NCBI GenBank assembly: GCA_946480925.1
Contig: CAMLLU010000011.1
Span: 47,991-111,990, forward strand
From: an uncultured Rivibacter sp.
GTDB taxonomy: Bacteria; Pseudomonadota; Gammaproteobacteria; Burkholderiales; Burkholderiaceae
Direction: 5' to 3'
Length of the DNA: 64,000 bases
In this document: positions 46,415 to 56,121 of the stretch, piece after piece
How the letters are laid out: each line of letters opens with the position of its first letter
Numbering within the stretch: position 1 is the stretch's first letter
Position numbers and translations under genes: made by a program
Notes under the pieces: model-generated
The model's database searches: none
What the model was told of the DNA's origin: nothing
The model's input: the letters and a program-made list of their open reading frames with translations, nothing else

Positions 46415-47731
46415 TCACAGCGCGTCCCTCAAACGGTAGTACGCCATGCCCAGCACGAGGGCCGGCATGCGCAGGAGGCGCCCGCCGGGGAAGGGCCTGT
46501 GCTTGATGCGTGCAAACGTATCGAAGCGTGAAGCGTCGCCGGCCATCGCTTCGGCCACCAGCCGGCCGGCCAGGCCGGTGAGGGCAAGGCCATGCCCGGA
46601 AAAACCTTGCAGGTAGTAGACATTTGCACCGCTTGCACCAACAGGCGGCAGCCTGCCGAAGTCTGGTGCGCGGTTCATCGAGATGTCGACGAAACCGCCC
46701 CACGAGTATTCGATCTTCGCGCTCCGCAGTTGCGGGAACGTGGTCGACATGCGCCTGTGCATGCTGGCTGCCAGGTTGGGCGGCGTCATGGTGCTGTAGC
46801 TCACCCGGCCTCCATAGAGCAGGCGATCGTCGGCCGTGGGGCGGAAGTAGTCGAGCACGAGGTTGTTGTCGCACACCGCGCTGCGACTGGGCACCAGCGA
46901 TGCGGCCAGCGACGCGCCGAGCCGCTCGGAGCACACGATATAGGTGCCCACCGGCATGATGCGCGCCTCCAATTGAGGCGCGATGCCCTGCAGATAGACG
47001 TTGCCGGCCAGCAGCACCTGGCGTGCGCGCACGCGGCCGCGTGGCGTGTGCACCGTGACCTGCGCACCTTGCTCCAGGCGCGTGGCGGGTGATTGCTCGT
47101 GGATGCGCACGCCCAACGAGGCTGCGGCCTTCGCCAGGCCGATGCTGTATTTCAGCGGGTGCAGATGGCCCGAGCGTGCATCGTGAAAAGCGCTGTGATG
47201 TCTCGGGCTGGCGATCCAGCGGGGCATGTCGGCCGGCTCGACCCATGTGAGCGGGTAGCCGTAGACCTCGGTCGTGTGGTCGTACCAGCGGCGCAGGTCG
47301 GCGGCCTTTCTGGCGTTGACTGCAACGCCGAGGTAGCCGTCCTGCCATTCGCACTCGATGCCGAAGCGCTGCCGGCGCGCATGGATGAGATCCAGCGCTT
47401 CGAGCGACATGGCCCACACGCGCCGCGCTTCATCGAGGCCGAGCTGGCTTTCGATTTCTTCCTGGTCGCAGGCGAGCCCGTGGATGGCCTGGCCACCGTT
47501 GCGCCCGGAGGCGCCCCAGCCGACCTGTTGCGCCTCGAGCAACGCTACCGAGAAGCCGCGCTCGGCCAACTCGATGGCGGCCGACAAGCCTGCCAGCCCA
47601 CCACCAATGATGGCCACGTCGGCCCGTGTCTCGCCTTCGAGCGCCGCAAAGCTCACGTCACGCGGCGCGGTGGCCGCGTAGTACGAATGTCGCGTGAGAT
47701 CCCGGTCGGCGCTCAGCAGGCTCATGATCAT
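46415..47731 (-). CDS. puuB: Gamma-glutamylputrescine oxidoreductase (FAD-dependent, PuuB-like)
   Basis: Oxidises gamma-glutamylputrescine to the aldehyde with release of ammonia and peroxide. The 438-residue protein has a DAO fold with the FAD motif VAIIGGGLAGLSAAIELAE, then GWGASGRNGGQ, a typical PuuB/OrdL segment, and the C-terminal FAD contact YYLQGFSGHGLALTGLAG. The ATG at 47731 or the one at 47725 may start the protein; neither has a strong ribosome site. A 149-nt gap separates it from puuD and holds no gene, although it could hold a promoter. Confidence 0.87.
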   Translation of the reverse strand: MIMSLLSADRDLTRHSYYAATAPRDVSFAALEGETRADVAIIGGGLAGLSAAIELAERGFSVALLEAQQVGWGASGRNGGQAIHGLACDQEEIESQLGLDEARRVWAMSLEALDLIHARRQRFGIECEWQDGYLGVAVNARKAADLRRWYDHTTEVYGYPLTWVEPADMPRWIASPRHHSAFHDARSGHLHPLKYSIGLAKAAASLGVRIHEQSPATRLEQGAQVTVHTPRGRVRARQVLLAGNVYLQGIAPQLEARIMPVGTYIVCSERLGASLAASLVPSRSAVCDNNLVLDYFRPTADDRLLYGGRVSYSTMTPPNLAASMHRRMSTTFPQLRSAKIEYSWGGFVDISMNRAPDFGRLPPVGASGANVYYLQGFSGHGLALTGLAGRLVAEAMAGDASRFDTFARIKHRPFPGGRLLRMPALVLGMAYYRLRDAL

Positions 47732-47774
47732 GAGCTAGGCGCCAGGCAGTCCTTCTGCTGATGTTCGAGCCACG

Positions 47775-49094
47775 TCAAGCCGCGCGCTTGATCGCATCGG
47801 CAATCGTGCCGACGATCTGGTCGATGTGCGACTTCTCGATGATGAGCGGTGGCGACAGCGCGATGGTGTCGCCGGTGGTGCGGATCAGCACGCCTTTGTC
47901 GTAGCAGTCGAGGAACACGTTGAACGCACGCTTGGCCGGCTCATTGGGCAACGGTGCCAGCTCGATGCCGCCCACCAGCCCGATGTTGCGGATGTCGATC
48001 ACGTGCGGCAGGCCCTTGAGCCCATGCAACGCATCGGCGAAGTAACGCTCCATCTCGGCGGCGCGCGTGAGCAGGCCTTCTTCGGCATAGGTGTCCAGGG
48101 TGCCCAGCGCGGCCGCGCAGGCCAGCGGGTGGGCCGAGTAGGTGTAGCCGTGGAAGAACTCGATCAGGTGCTCCGGCCCGGCCATGAAGGTGTCGTGGAT
48201 CTCCTGCTTGCACAACACCGCGCCCATCGGTACGCAGCCGTTGGTGATGCCCTTGGCCACGGTCATCATGTCCGGCGTCACGCCGAAGCGCTGCGCGGCG
48301 AAGTTGGCGCCGGTGCGGCCGAAGCCGGTGATGACCTCGTCGAAGATCAGCAGGATGCCGTGCTTGTCGCAGATCTCGCGCAGGCGCTGCAGGTAGCCCT
48401 GGGGTGGCAGCAGCACGCCGGTGGAGCCTGCCACCGGCTCGACGATGACCGCGGCGATGGTCGAAGCGTCGTGCAGCGCGACCAGGCGCTCCAGGTCGTC
48501 GGCGAATTCGGCGCCGTGCGCGGGCTGGCCCACGCTGAAGGCGTTGCGAGCCGGGTCGTGGGTATGCCGGATGTGGTCCACACCGGCCAGCAGCGAGCCG
48601 AACATCTTGCGGTTGCCCACCATGCCGCCCACCGAGATGCCGCCGAAGTTCACGCCGTGGTAGCCGCGCTCGCGGCCGATGAGCCGGGTGCGCGCGCCTT
48701 CGCCGCGCACGCGGTGGTAGGCAATGGCCATCTTGAGTGCGGTCTCCACCGCCTCGGAGCCTGAGTTCGTATAGAAGACCCGGTTGATGCCCTTGGGCGT
48801 GAGCTCCACGAGCCGCTCTGCCAGTTCGAAAGCCTTGGGGTGGCCCATCTGGAAGGGTGGTGCGTAGTCCATCTCGCCGGCCTGCTGCTGGATGGCCTGC
48901 ACGATCTTCGGCCGTGCATGGCCGGCGTTCACGCACCACAGCCCGGCGATGCCGTCGAGCACCTTGCGGTCATGCTGGTCCCAGAAGTACATGCCTTCGG
49001 CGCGGGTCAGCAGGCGCGGCGCCTTCTTGAACTGACGGTTGGCGGTGAAGGGCATCCAGTAGGCGTCGAGCCTGGTGTCTTGGTCTTGATACAT
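47775..49094 (-). CDS. Class III omega-amino acid:pyruvate aminotransferase
   Basis: PLP enzyme of 439 residues. Motifs include LLIFDEVITGFGRTG and the PLP lysine in VAKGITNGCVPMGA. The N-terminal YWMPFTANRQFKKAP is characteristic of beta-alanine/omega-amino acid:pyruvate aminotransferases. In this cluster it may act on GABA (final step to succinate semialdehyde) or on beta-alanine from spermidine breakdown. It is the first gene of the minus-strand polyamine cluster, divergent from the Lrp regulator. Confidence 0.82.
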   Translation of the reverse strand: MYQDQDTRLDAYWMPFTANRQFKKAPRLLTRAEGMYFWDQHDRKVLDGIAGLWCVNAGHARPKIVQAIQQQAGEMDYAPPFQMGHPKAFELAERLVELTPKGINRVFYTNSGSEAVETALKMAIAYHRVRGEGARTRLIGRERGYHGVNFGGISVGGMVGNRKMFGSLLAGVDHIRHTHDPARNAFSVGQPAHGAEFADDLERLVALHDASTIAAVIVEPVAGSTGVLLPPQGYLQRLREICDKHGILLIFDEVITGFGRTGANFAAQRFGVTPDMMTVAKGITNGCVPMGAVLCKQEIHDTFMAGPEHLIEFFHGYTYSAHPLACAAALGTLDTYAEEGLLTRAAEMERYFADALHGLKGLPHVIDIRNIGLVGGIELAPLPNEPAKRAFNVFLDCYDKGVLIRTTGDTIALSPPLIIEKSHIDQIVGTIADAIKRAA

Positions 49095-49258
49095 CGCGTC
49101 GCTCCCTTGGGGCCGGAGGGCTCCAAAGCATGAAAGAAGTCACGGGGAAATCAAGGCGAGTCTAGGCGCGAGCGCCGTCAACAGGGTTGCTCAATGAGGA
49201 CGGGCCAACCCTGATTCCTCGCATAAAGTTGCGTGGATGCTGGCCTGCGAGACAAAAA
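49095..49258. promoter_or_regulatory. Divergent control region between the polyamine cluster and its Lrp-type regulator
   Basis: This 164-nt gap separates two outward-facing genes and must hold the promoters of both. It is less GC-rich near the regulator start (GACAAAAAATGCG). I could not pick out a convincing Lrp box. An Lrp/AsnC regulator next to the first gene of a catabolic cluster usually controls it. Confidence 0.5.
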
Positions 49259-49738
49259 ATGCGAAACAGCACAAAGATCGTGCAATTGGATGCGACCGAC
49301 CGTGCGCTCCTGCGGCTGCTGCAGGCCGACGCGCGGCTGTCGAACGTGGAGCTGGCGCAGCGGGTGCATCTGTCGCCTTCAGCCTGCCTGCGGCGCGTGA
49401 AGCAGCTCGAAGAGTCCGGCGTGATCGACCAGTACGTCGCTCTCATCAACCCCAAGGCGGTGGGGCAGGCGGGTACCTCGTTCACCATCGTGAACGTCGA
49501 GCGCACGTCGATGGACATGTTGAGCCGCTTCGAGGAAGCGGTGAAGCAGGAGCCAGCCATCCTCGATTGCTTCTACGTTGCCGGCACCAACGATTACCTG
49601 ATCCGTTTTACCTATGGCGACGCCGAAGACCTGGAGCGCTTCCACGCCGAGGTGCTGACGCGCCTGCCGGGTGTCGTCCGCTCCAACTCCATGCTGGTGC
49701 TGCGCACCGTGAAGCGAACGACCGCGTTGCAGGTGTAG
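49259..49738 (+). CDS. Lrp/AsnC-family transcriptional regulator
   Basis: The 159-residue protein has the N-terminal winged HTH (LDATDRALLRLLQADARLSN, then AQRVHLSPSACLRRVKQLEE) and a C-terminal RAM/AsnC ligand domain (about 70-150; YVAGTNDYLIRFTYGDAEDL). I chose the ATG at 49259; the open frame extends to 49187, but the added residues are not family-like. Divergence from the polyamine genes suggests it senses an amino acid or polyamine product and controls that cluster. Confidence 0.88.
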   Translation: MRNSTKIVQLDATDRALLRLLQADARLSNVELAQRVHLSPSACLRRVKQLEESGVIDQYVALINPKAVGQAGTSFTIVNVERTSMDMLSRFEEAVKQEPAILDCFYVAGTNDYLIRFTYGDAEDLERFHAEVLTRLPGVVRSNSMLVLRTVKRTTALQV

Positions 49739-49794
49739 CCACGCTGGCATAGGGGCCCTCGTTGTGGCAGATTGGCCGCTCCCGCCTGCCTACG

Positions 49795-50064
49795 ATGCCC
49801 ATCGTCGCCCTTGCCCCCAACCTGCGCCGGCACGTCGATGTGCCGCCGACCAGGCTCGACGCCACCACTGTGCAAGAAGCACTCGGCAAGATGTTCGAGG
49901 CGCACCCCAGGCTCAGGTCCTACGTCGTTGACGAGCAGGGCGTGCTGCGCAAGCACCTGATGGTGTTCGTCGACGGCCGACGCGTGAGCGACCGCGAGCG
50001 GTTGAGCGATGCGCTTGGCGAGGCCAGCGAGGTGCATGTGTTCCAGGCGCTGACCGGCGGCTGA
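49795..50064 (+). CDS. MoaD/ThiS-like small sulfur-carrier-type protein
   Basis: The 89-residue protein has the ubiquitin-like beta-grasp pattern (VALAPNLRRHVDVPPTRLDA, then KHLMVFVDGRRVSDRERLSD) and ends in ALTGG, the Gly-Gly tail that is activated in MoaD and ThiS. No MoeB/ThiF-type activating enzyme or molybdopterin/thiamin gene is nearby. Instead an Asp-box propeller gene starts 30 nt downstream, so the two are probably an operon. The start at 49795 is chosen over 49762 because the fold begins there. Confidence 0.75.
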   Translation: MPIVALAPNLRRHVDVPPTRLDATTVQEALGKMFEAHPRLRSYVVDEQGVLRKHLMVFVDGRRVSDRERLSDALGEASEVHVFQALTGG

Positions 50065-50094
50065 AGCGGCTGCCAACGATTCGAGGAGACGCCG

Positions 50095-51198
50095 ATGACG
50101 AGCGCACAGCCAGCCAGCCGCCTGTGGGTGGCCAGCCGCAAGGGCCTCATTCCGTTCGCGCGTGAAAACGGAGGCTGGCGCAGTGGCACGCCGAGCTTCC
50201 TGGGTGAGCCGGTAACGATGGTCTTGCCCGACTCTCGCGACGGCACGCTCTACGCCGCACTGCGGCTCGGGCACTTCGGCACCAAGCTGCATCGCAGCAG
50301 CGATGGCGGCACGAACTGGGAAGAAGTCAGCGCGCCTGCTTTTCCACCCAAGCCAGAGTCCAGTGAAGACAAGACACCATGGTCCGTTGACTTGATCTGG
50401 TCGCTGGTGGCGGGAGGTGCGTCGCAGCCTGGCAGGTTGTGGGCAGGCACCATTCCCGGCGGGCTGTTCAGGAGCGACGACCGTGGCAGCAGCTGGCAGC
50501 TTGTGGAGTCGCTGTGGAATCGCCCCGAGCGGATGCAATGGTTCGGCGGCGGCTACGACCATCCGGGCATCCACTCGATTTGCGTCGATCCGCGCGACTC
50601 GAAGCGGTTGTCGATCGCCGTGTCTTGCGGCGGTGTATGGCACAGCAGCGATGATGGCGTGAGCTGGACGCTGGGCGGCAACAACCTGCGTGCCGACTAC
50701 ATGCCGCCCGAGCGCGCCAAGGACCTGGACATCCAGGATCCACACTGCATGGTGCAGTGCGCCGCGGAACCGCAGACTCTTTGGATTCAGCATCACAACG
50801 GCATCTTCATCACCCGCAACGGCGGTGACGAATGGCAGACCGTGAATCCGCGTGTGGCCAGTGATTTCGGCTTTGCCGTGGCAGTGCATCCGCACGATGC
50901 GAACACGGCGTGGTTTGCGCCTGCAGCCAAAGATGCGTTGCGTATTCCGGTCGACGGCAAGCCCGTGGTGAGCCGTACTCGTGATGGTGGCAAGAGCTTC
51001 GAGGTGATCGATCGTGGCCTGCCCCCGCCACCGGCTTGGGACTTGATCTACCGCCACGGCCTGGTGGTCGACGACAGTGGCGAGCGCCTTGCGATGGGTT
51101 CGACCACGGGTGGCCTGTGGATATCCGAAGATGGCGGTGACTCGTGGACCTGTGCGTCAGCCCACCTGCCGCCGATCTATGCGCTGCGCTTCGGTTGA
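50095..51198 (+). CDS. Asp-box (BNR) beta-propeller protein
   Basis: The 367-residue protein has six Asp-box repeats of the S-x-D-x-G-x-x-W type: SSDGGTNWEEV, SDDRGSSWQLV, SSDDGVSWTLG, TRNGGDEWQTV, TRDGGKSFEVI and SEDGGDSWTCA. These form a six- or seven-bladed propeller like sialidases and YCF48-type proteins. The catalytic Arg triad and Tyr of sialidases are not obvious, so an enzyme function is unlikely to be sialidase. It has no signal peptide, so it is probably cytoplasmic. The MoaD/ThiS-like gene is 30 nt upstream. The joint function is unknown. Confidence 0.78.
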   Translation: MTSAQPASRLWVASRKGLIPFARENGGWRSGTPSFLGEPVTMVLPDSRDGTLYAALRLGHFGTKLHRSSDGGTNWEEVSAPAFPPKPESSEDKTPWSVDLIWSLVAGGASQPGRLWAGTIPGGLFRSDDRGSSWQLVESLWNRPERMQWFGGGYDHPGIHSICVDPRDSKRLSIAVSCGGVWHSSDDGVSWTLGGNNLRADYMPPERAKDLDIQDPHCMVQCAAEPQTLWIQHHNGIFITRNGGDEWQTVNPRVASDFGFAVAVHPHDANTAWFAPAAKDALRIPVDGKPVVSRTRDGGKSFEVIDRGLPPPPAWDLIYRHGLVVDDSGERLAMGSTTGGLWISEDGGDSWTCASAHLPPIYALRFG

Positions 51199-51218
51199 AT
51201 TCGGCGCTTCAGCTTCAT

Positions 51219-52145
51219 TCAGGCCGTGCCTTGGGCGAGACGGCCGCACAGGTAGGTCCACACGAAGTTTGCTGCCGCGTAGCTGGTCAGCTCTGAGTGG
51301 TCGTAGGGCGGGGCTACTTCCACGCAATCCATCCCGACGAAGGGCAGGGGAGCAAACTCTTCGAGCAGCGTCAGAACCTGGTTGGTCGTGAGCCCGCCGG
51401 GCTCGGGTGTGCCGGTCCCGGGGGCGAAGGCAGGGTCGAGGCAGTCGATGTCCAGGCTCAGATAGAGCGGCGGGTGGCCATGCTCGGCGAGCCGGTCTCT
51501 GATGGCTCTGAGCACCGGCGCCAGTTGGGCCGGGCTTTCAAGGCCGCGCAGCTCCCGTGCCGTGAAGATGAGCCCACCCTGGTCGCGCACATATTCGCGT
51601 GCCTCATGCACGCCGGCAGAGCGAATGCCCAACTGCACGAAGCATTCTTTGGCGACCAATCCCTCCTGGATGGCTTCGTAAACCCAGGTGCCGTGACCGC
51701 TGGGCTCGCCGAAGTGGTCTGTCCAGGTGTCGCAATGGGCGTCGAAGTGGATCACCGCCAGCGGCTGGCCGAGCCAAGCACGATAGGCGCGCAGCAGGGG
51801 TAGCGTGACGGAATGGTCTCCACCGAGCCATGCCATGTGGTGCCCGCGGATCAGCGGTGCTACCAGTGGCAGCATCGCCTCCCGCATGGCCGGGAGACTG
51901 GTGCTGGGCAGCGGCAGGTCGCCCATGTCCGTAAGGACGGTCTCAGGCGACACATTGAAATGCGGGTGCGTGCCATCGCACAACATGTGGCTGGCTTCGC
52001 GGATGGCACGAGGACCGAATCGCGCCCCTGGGCGATTGGTCACGCTCCCGTCCCAGGCGATCCCGGCCACGGCGTACGGGCGGTGCCGATCGCAGGCAGG
52101 CACCTTGAGGAAGCTGTTGTTGGACAGGAACGCGAAGCCGGCCAT
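51219..52145 (-). CDS. speB: Agmatinase/ureohydrolase family protein
   Basis: Manganese enzyme of 308 residues. All metal-binding motifs of the ureohydrolase family are present: WLGGDHSVTLPLL, IHFDAHCDTW and LSLDIDCLDPAFAPGTGTPE. The agmatinase group makes putrescine and urea from agmatine; guanidinobutyrase and similar enzymes share the motifs, so the substrate is not certain. Its location 2 kb from a putrescine-use cluster fits agmatinase. It is convergent with the propeller gene and divergent from aceA. Confidence 0.83.
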   Translation of the reverse strand: MAGFAFLSNNSFLKVPACDRHRPYAVAGIAWDGSVTNRPGARFGPRAIREASHMLCDGTHPHFNVSPETVLTDMGDLPLPSTSLPAMREAMLPLVAPLIRGHHMAWLGGDHSVTLPLLRAYRAWLGQPLAVIHFDAHCDTWTDHFGEPSGHGTWVYEAIQEGLVAKECFVQLGIRSAGVHEAREYVRDQGGLIFTARELRGLESPAQLAPVLRAIRDRLAEHGHPPLYLSLDIDCLDPAFAPGTGTPEPGGLTTNQVLTLLEEFAPLPFVGMDCVEVAPPYDHSELTSYAAANFVWTYLCGRLAQGTA

Positions 52146-52444
52146 GGAATTTGCCTGTGTGCTGGGGTGTGCAGCTCATGATAGGAGCCGGCTCTCTGCG
52201 GTCGACCTTCGCTTTCACGATCAAAAATGCACATTCCACGATGTGGAAAGACGACGTGATGCGGTGCCGCAAATTTTCTCATTGTGAGAAAGTTGATTTC
52301 GTATACAGAAATGAGATGTCTAACTCGTTGATTTGAAAGATGAAGATTTTCAGTCATCTATAAGACATAAGTCTTCTCAAGCCGCAGATGCAGGCCTATT
52401 CTTGAGTCCAGTTTCATCGCACTTTCATCTGACTGGAGAACGCC
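52146..52444. promoter_or_regulatory. Divergent speB/aceA control region with three palindromes
   Basis: Palindrome 1 is TTCCAC-GAT-GTGGAA (52234-52248), 2 is TTTCTCA-TTG-TGAGAAA (52275-52291), and 3 is AAGAC-ATAA-GTCTT (52362-52375). For aceA a promoter TTGAAA (52333-52338), 18 nt, TCTATA (52357-52362) places the start of transcription inside palindrome 3, which suits a repressor site. Palindrome 1 resembles IclR-family operators, and sits nearer the agmatinase gene. No gene is seen in these 299 nt. Confidence 0.6.
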
Positions 52445-53743
<1,299 letters not shown>

Positions 53744-53832
53744 TATTTGCGCAAGGGGCGCAAGCCCGAACATCGCGGTATACCGCGGTGTCTGTCTCCA
53801 GCGAGGAAGCCTCTGACACCCCGGAGGCCCTG

Positions 53833-53861
53833 GCCCGGACGCCACAAGCATCCGGGCTTTT
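53833..53861 (+). terminator. Intrinsic terminator of aceA
   Basis: GCCCGGA (53833-53839) and TCCGGGC (53851-53857) form a perfect 7-bp stem with an 11-nt loop, then TTTTG. Confidence 0.8.
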
Positions 53862-53918
53862 GCCTTGGGCGGCTTGATTGCGCACGGCCATGCCTCGCAG
53901 TCGCGCAAGACTCACGCG

Positions 53919-53924
53919 TACAAT
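53919..53924 (+). promoter_or_regulatory. Probable -10 box of the thrS operon
   Basis: TACAAT lies 40 nt before the leader peptide start, the same -10 type as at rimP. No good -35 box stands 16-18 nt upstream, so the start point is not fixed by sequence alone. Confidence 0.4.
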
Positions 53925-53963
53925 CGTGGCGTTCAACCAAGAGCGAGAAAGGCACGACGGGTT

Positions 53964-54005
53964 ATGACACCGCGAACTACGACCACCTTCTTTACTGAGG
54001 TCTAG
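53964..54005 (+). CDS. Threonine-rich leader peptide of the thrS operon (13 aa)
   Basis: The reading frame codes for MTPRTTTTFFTEV and a TAG stop: six Thr codons (four in a row) and two adjacent Phe codons. The operon downstream makes both threonyl- and phenylalanyl-tRNA synthetases, so stalling at Thr or Phe codons would report low charging of either tRNA. It is followed by a classical antiterminator/terminator pair. A weak ribosome site (ACGGG) precedes the ATG. The resemblance to known leader peptides (thrL, pheM) supports the call. Confidence 0.8.
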   Translation: MTPRTTTTFFTEV

Positions 54006-54013
54006 TCGGTCGG

Positions 54014-54075
54014 CCGCGGCTTTCGTTTGTCTTTTCGTTCCATAGAGGAAAGCGCGGCGTCCACCGCGCTTTTTT
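54014..54075 (+). terminator. Attenuator before thrS (terminator with alternative antiterminator)
   Basis: The terminator stem is AAAGCGCGG (54049-54057) with CCGCGCTTT (54064-54072), loop CGTCCA, followed by three more T residues (T run 54070-54075). The upstream segment CCGCGGCTTTC (54014-54024), just after the leader stop, can instead pair with GAAAGCGCGG (54048-54057) with one bulged base. The two structures exclude each other. A ribosome stalled within the Thr run would leave the antiterminator free to form. Confidence 0.82.
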
Positions 54076-54110
54076 GTTTTGCAGCCCAGTGCTGGGCGAT
54101 GAGGACAACG

Positions 54111-56030
54111 ATGATTTCTGTTCAGCTCCCCGATGGCTCGAAGCGTGAATTTCCCGGTCCGGTGACGGTGGCGGAGGTGGCTGCCTCGATTGGTACAGGC
54201 TTGGCCAAGGCGGCGGTCGCCGGCCGCATCGGTCAAGGTGATGCCGCGCGAGTGGTCGACACGAGCTATCGGATCGAGCAAGACACGCCACTCGCCATCG
54301 TCACGGACAAGGAGGCTGATGGTCTCGAGGTGATCCGCCATTCCACCGCACACCTGCTGGCCTATGCGGTGAAGGAGCTGTTTCCGGATGCTCAAGTCAC
54401 GATCGGCCCAGTGATCGAAAACGGCTTCTATTACGACTTCTCGTACAAGCGTCCATTCACGCCCGAAGACTTGCAAGCCATCGAGCAGAAGATGGCTGAG
54501 CTGGCGAAAAAGGACGAGAAGGTGGAACGTCGCGTCCTGCCACGCGACGAGGCGGTGGCCTATTTCAAGAGCATCGGCGAGCGCTACAAGGCCGAGATCA
54601 TCGCGAGCATTCCTGCCAACGAGGATGTCTCGCTGTACCGCGAAGGCAAATTCGAAGACTTGTGCCGCGGCCCGCACGTGCCGAGTACAGGGAAACTCAA
54701 GCACTTCAAGCTCATGAAGGTTGCTGGCGCCTATTGGCGGGGTGACCATCGCAACGAGCAGCTACAGCGCATTTATGGCACGGCCTGGGCTACGAAGGAC
54801 GAGCTCCAGCAGTACCTGCACATGCTCGAAGAGGCCGAAAAGCGCGACCACCGCAAGCTTGGCCGCGAGCTCGATCTGTTCCACATCGACGACCACGCGC
54901 CGGGCGTCGTCTTTTGGCACCCCAAGGGTTGGGCCGTGTGGCAGCAGGTAGAGCAATACATGCGTGCCGTCTACCGCGACAACGGCTACCAAGAGGTCAA
55001 GGGGCCTCAACTGCTTGACAAGACGCTGTGGGAAAAGACGGGCCACTGGGACAAGTACCGCGAGAACATGTTCACGACGGAGAGCGAGAAGCGGGACTAC
55101 GCGCTCAAGCCGATGAACTGCCCTGGGCACATCCTGATCTTCAAGCAAGGCATCAAGAGCTATCGCGACCTACCGCTGCGCTATGGCGAGTTCGGGCAAT
55201 GCCACCGCAACGAGCCGACCGGAGGACTGCACGGGATCATGCGCGTGCGCGGCTTCACCCAGGACGACGGCCACATCTTCTGCACCGAGGATCACATTCT
55301 GGGTGAGTGCGTGGCTTACACGGAGCTGCTGCAGCGCGTCTACAAGGACTTCGGCTTCACGGACATCATCTACAAGGTCGCCACGCGGCCCGAGCAGCGC
55401 ATCGGCTCCGACAACAGCTGGGACAAGGCCGAAGAGGCGCTGATGGAAAGCCTCCGCCGTTCGAACTGCGACTTCATCATCTCGCCTGGTGACGGTGCCT
55501 TCTATGGGCCCAAGATCGAGTACACGTTGAAGGACGCGCTCGGTCGCCAGTGGCAATGCGGCACGATGCAGGTCGATTTCTCAATGCCAGAACGGCTTGA
55601 CGCCGAATACGTGGCCGAAGACGGCTCGCGCCAAAGGCCCGTGATGCTGCACCGGGCCATCGTTGGTAGCCTTGAGCGCTTCATTGGCATCTTGATCGAG
55701 CAACATGCAGGGGCCCTGCCTGCTTGGCTGGCACCTGTGCAGGTGGCAGTGCTCAACATCACGGATTCTCAGGCCGACTACGCCACCGAGGTAGCCAAAA
55801 CGCTTCAAAAACAAGGACTTAGAACGCACCGCGATTTGCGCAATGAGAAAATTACCTATAAAATCCGGGAGCATTCGTTGCAAAAGGTCCCGTACCTGCT
55901 CGTTGTCGGCGACAAAGAGAAAGCGTCCGGGGCCGTTGCGGTGCGCGCCCGAGGCAACCAGGACCTCGGCGTGATGCCCCTAGATGCCTTCTCCCAGAGG
56001 ATTGCTAGTGACATCGCCCAGAAGGTGTGA
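54111..56030 (+). CDS. thrS: Threonine-tRNA ligase
   Basis: Class II aminoacyl-tRNA synthetase of 639 residues (E. coli 642). It has the N-terminal TGS domain (1-60), the editing domain with [16 protein letters not shown], the catalytic core (about 240-540) with zinc ligands and motif 2 ([20 protein letters not shown]), and an anticodon-binding domain (about 545-639). I chose the ATG at 54111 with GAGG 6 nt upstream; the frame is open through the attenuator. Transcription is likely controlled by the leader peptide and attenuator before it. Confidence 0.96.
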   Translation: MISVQLPDGSKREFPGPVTVAEVAASIGTGLAKAAVAGRIGQGDAARVVDTSYRIEQDTPLAIVTDKEADGLEVIRHSTAHLLAYAVKELFPDAQVTIGPVIENGFYYDFSYKRPFTPEDLQAIEQKMAELAKKDEKVERRVLPRDEAVAYFKSIGERYKAEIIASIPANEDVSLYREGKFEDLCRGPHVPSTGKLKHFKLMKVAGAYWRGDHRNEQLQRIYGTAWATKDELQQYLHMLEEAEKRDHRKLGRELDLFHIDDHAPGVVFWHPKGWAVWQQVEQYMRAVYRDNGYQEVKGPQLLDKTLWEKTGHWDKYRENMFTTESEKRDYALKPMNCPGHILIFKQGIKSYRDLPLRYGEFGQCHRNEPTGGLHGIMRVRGFTQDDGHIFCTEDHILGECVAYTELLQRVYKDFGFTDIIYKVATRPEQRIGSDNSWDKAEEALMESLRRSNCDFIISPGDGAFYGPKIEYTLKDALGRQWQCGTMQVDFSMPERLDAEYVAEDGSRQRPVMLHRAIVGSLERFIGILIEQHAGALPAWLAPVQVAVLNITDSQADYATEVAKTLQKQGLRTHRDLRNEKITYKIREHSLQKVPYLLVVGDKEKASGAVAVRARGNQDLGVMPLDAFSQRIASDIAQKV

Positions 56031-56121
56031 TGCAGCCGGCCATTTGCCGGCTCTTCGTGCCGGTTGAGCCGGGAGCGCGTGTGTTGACGCTTGGGGTACT
56101 AGCCCCGGAAGGAACCTGACC

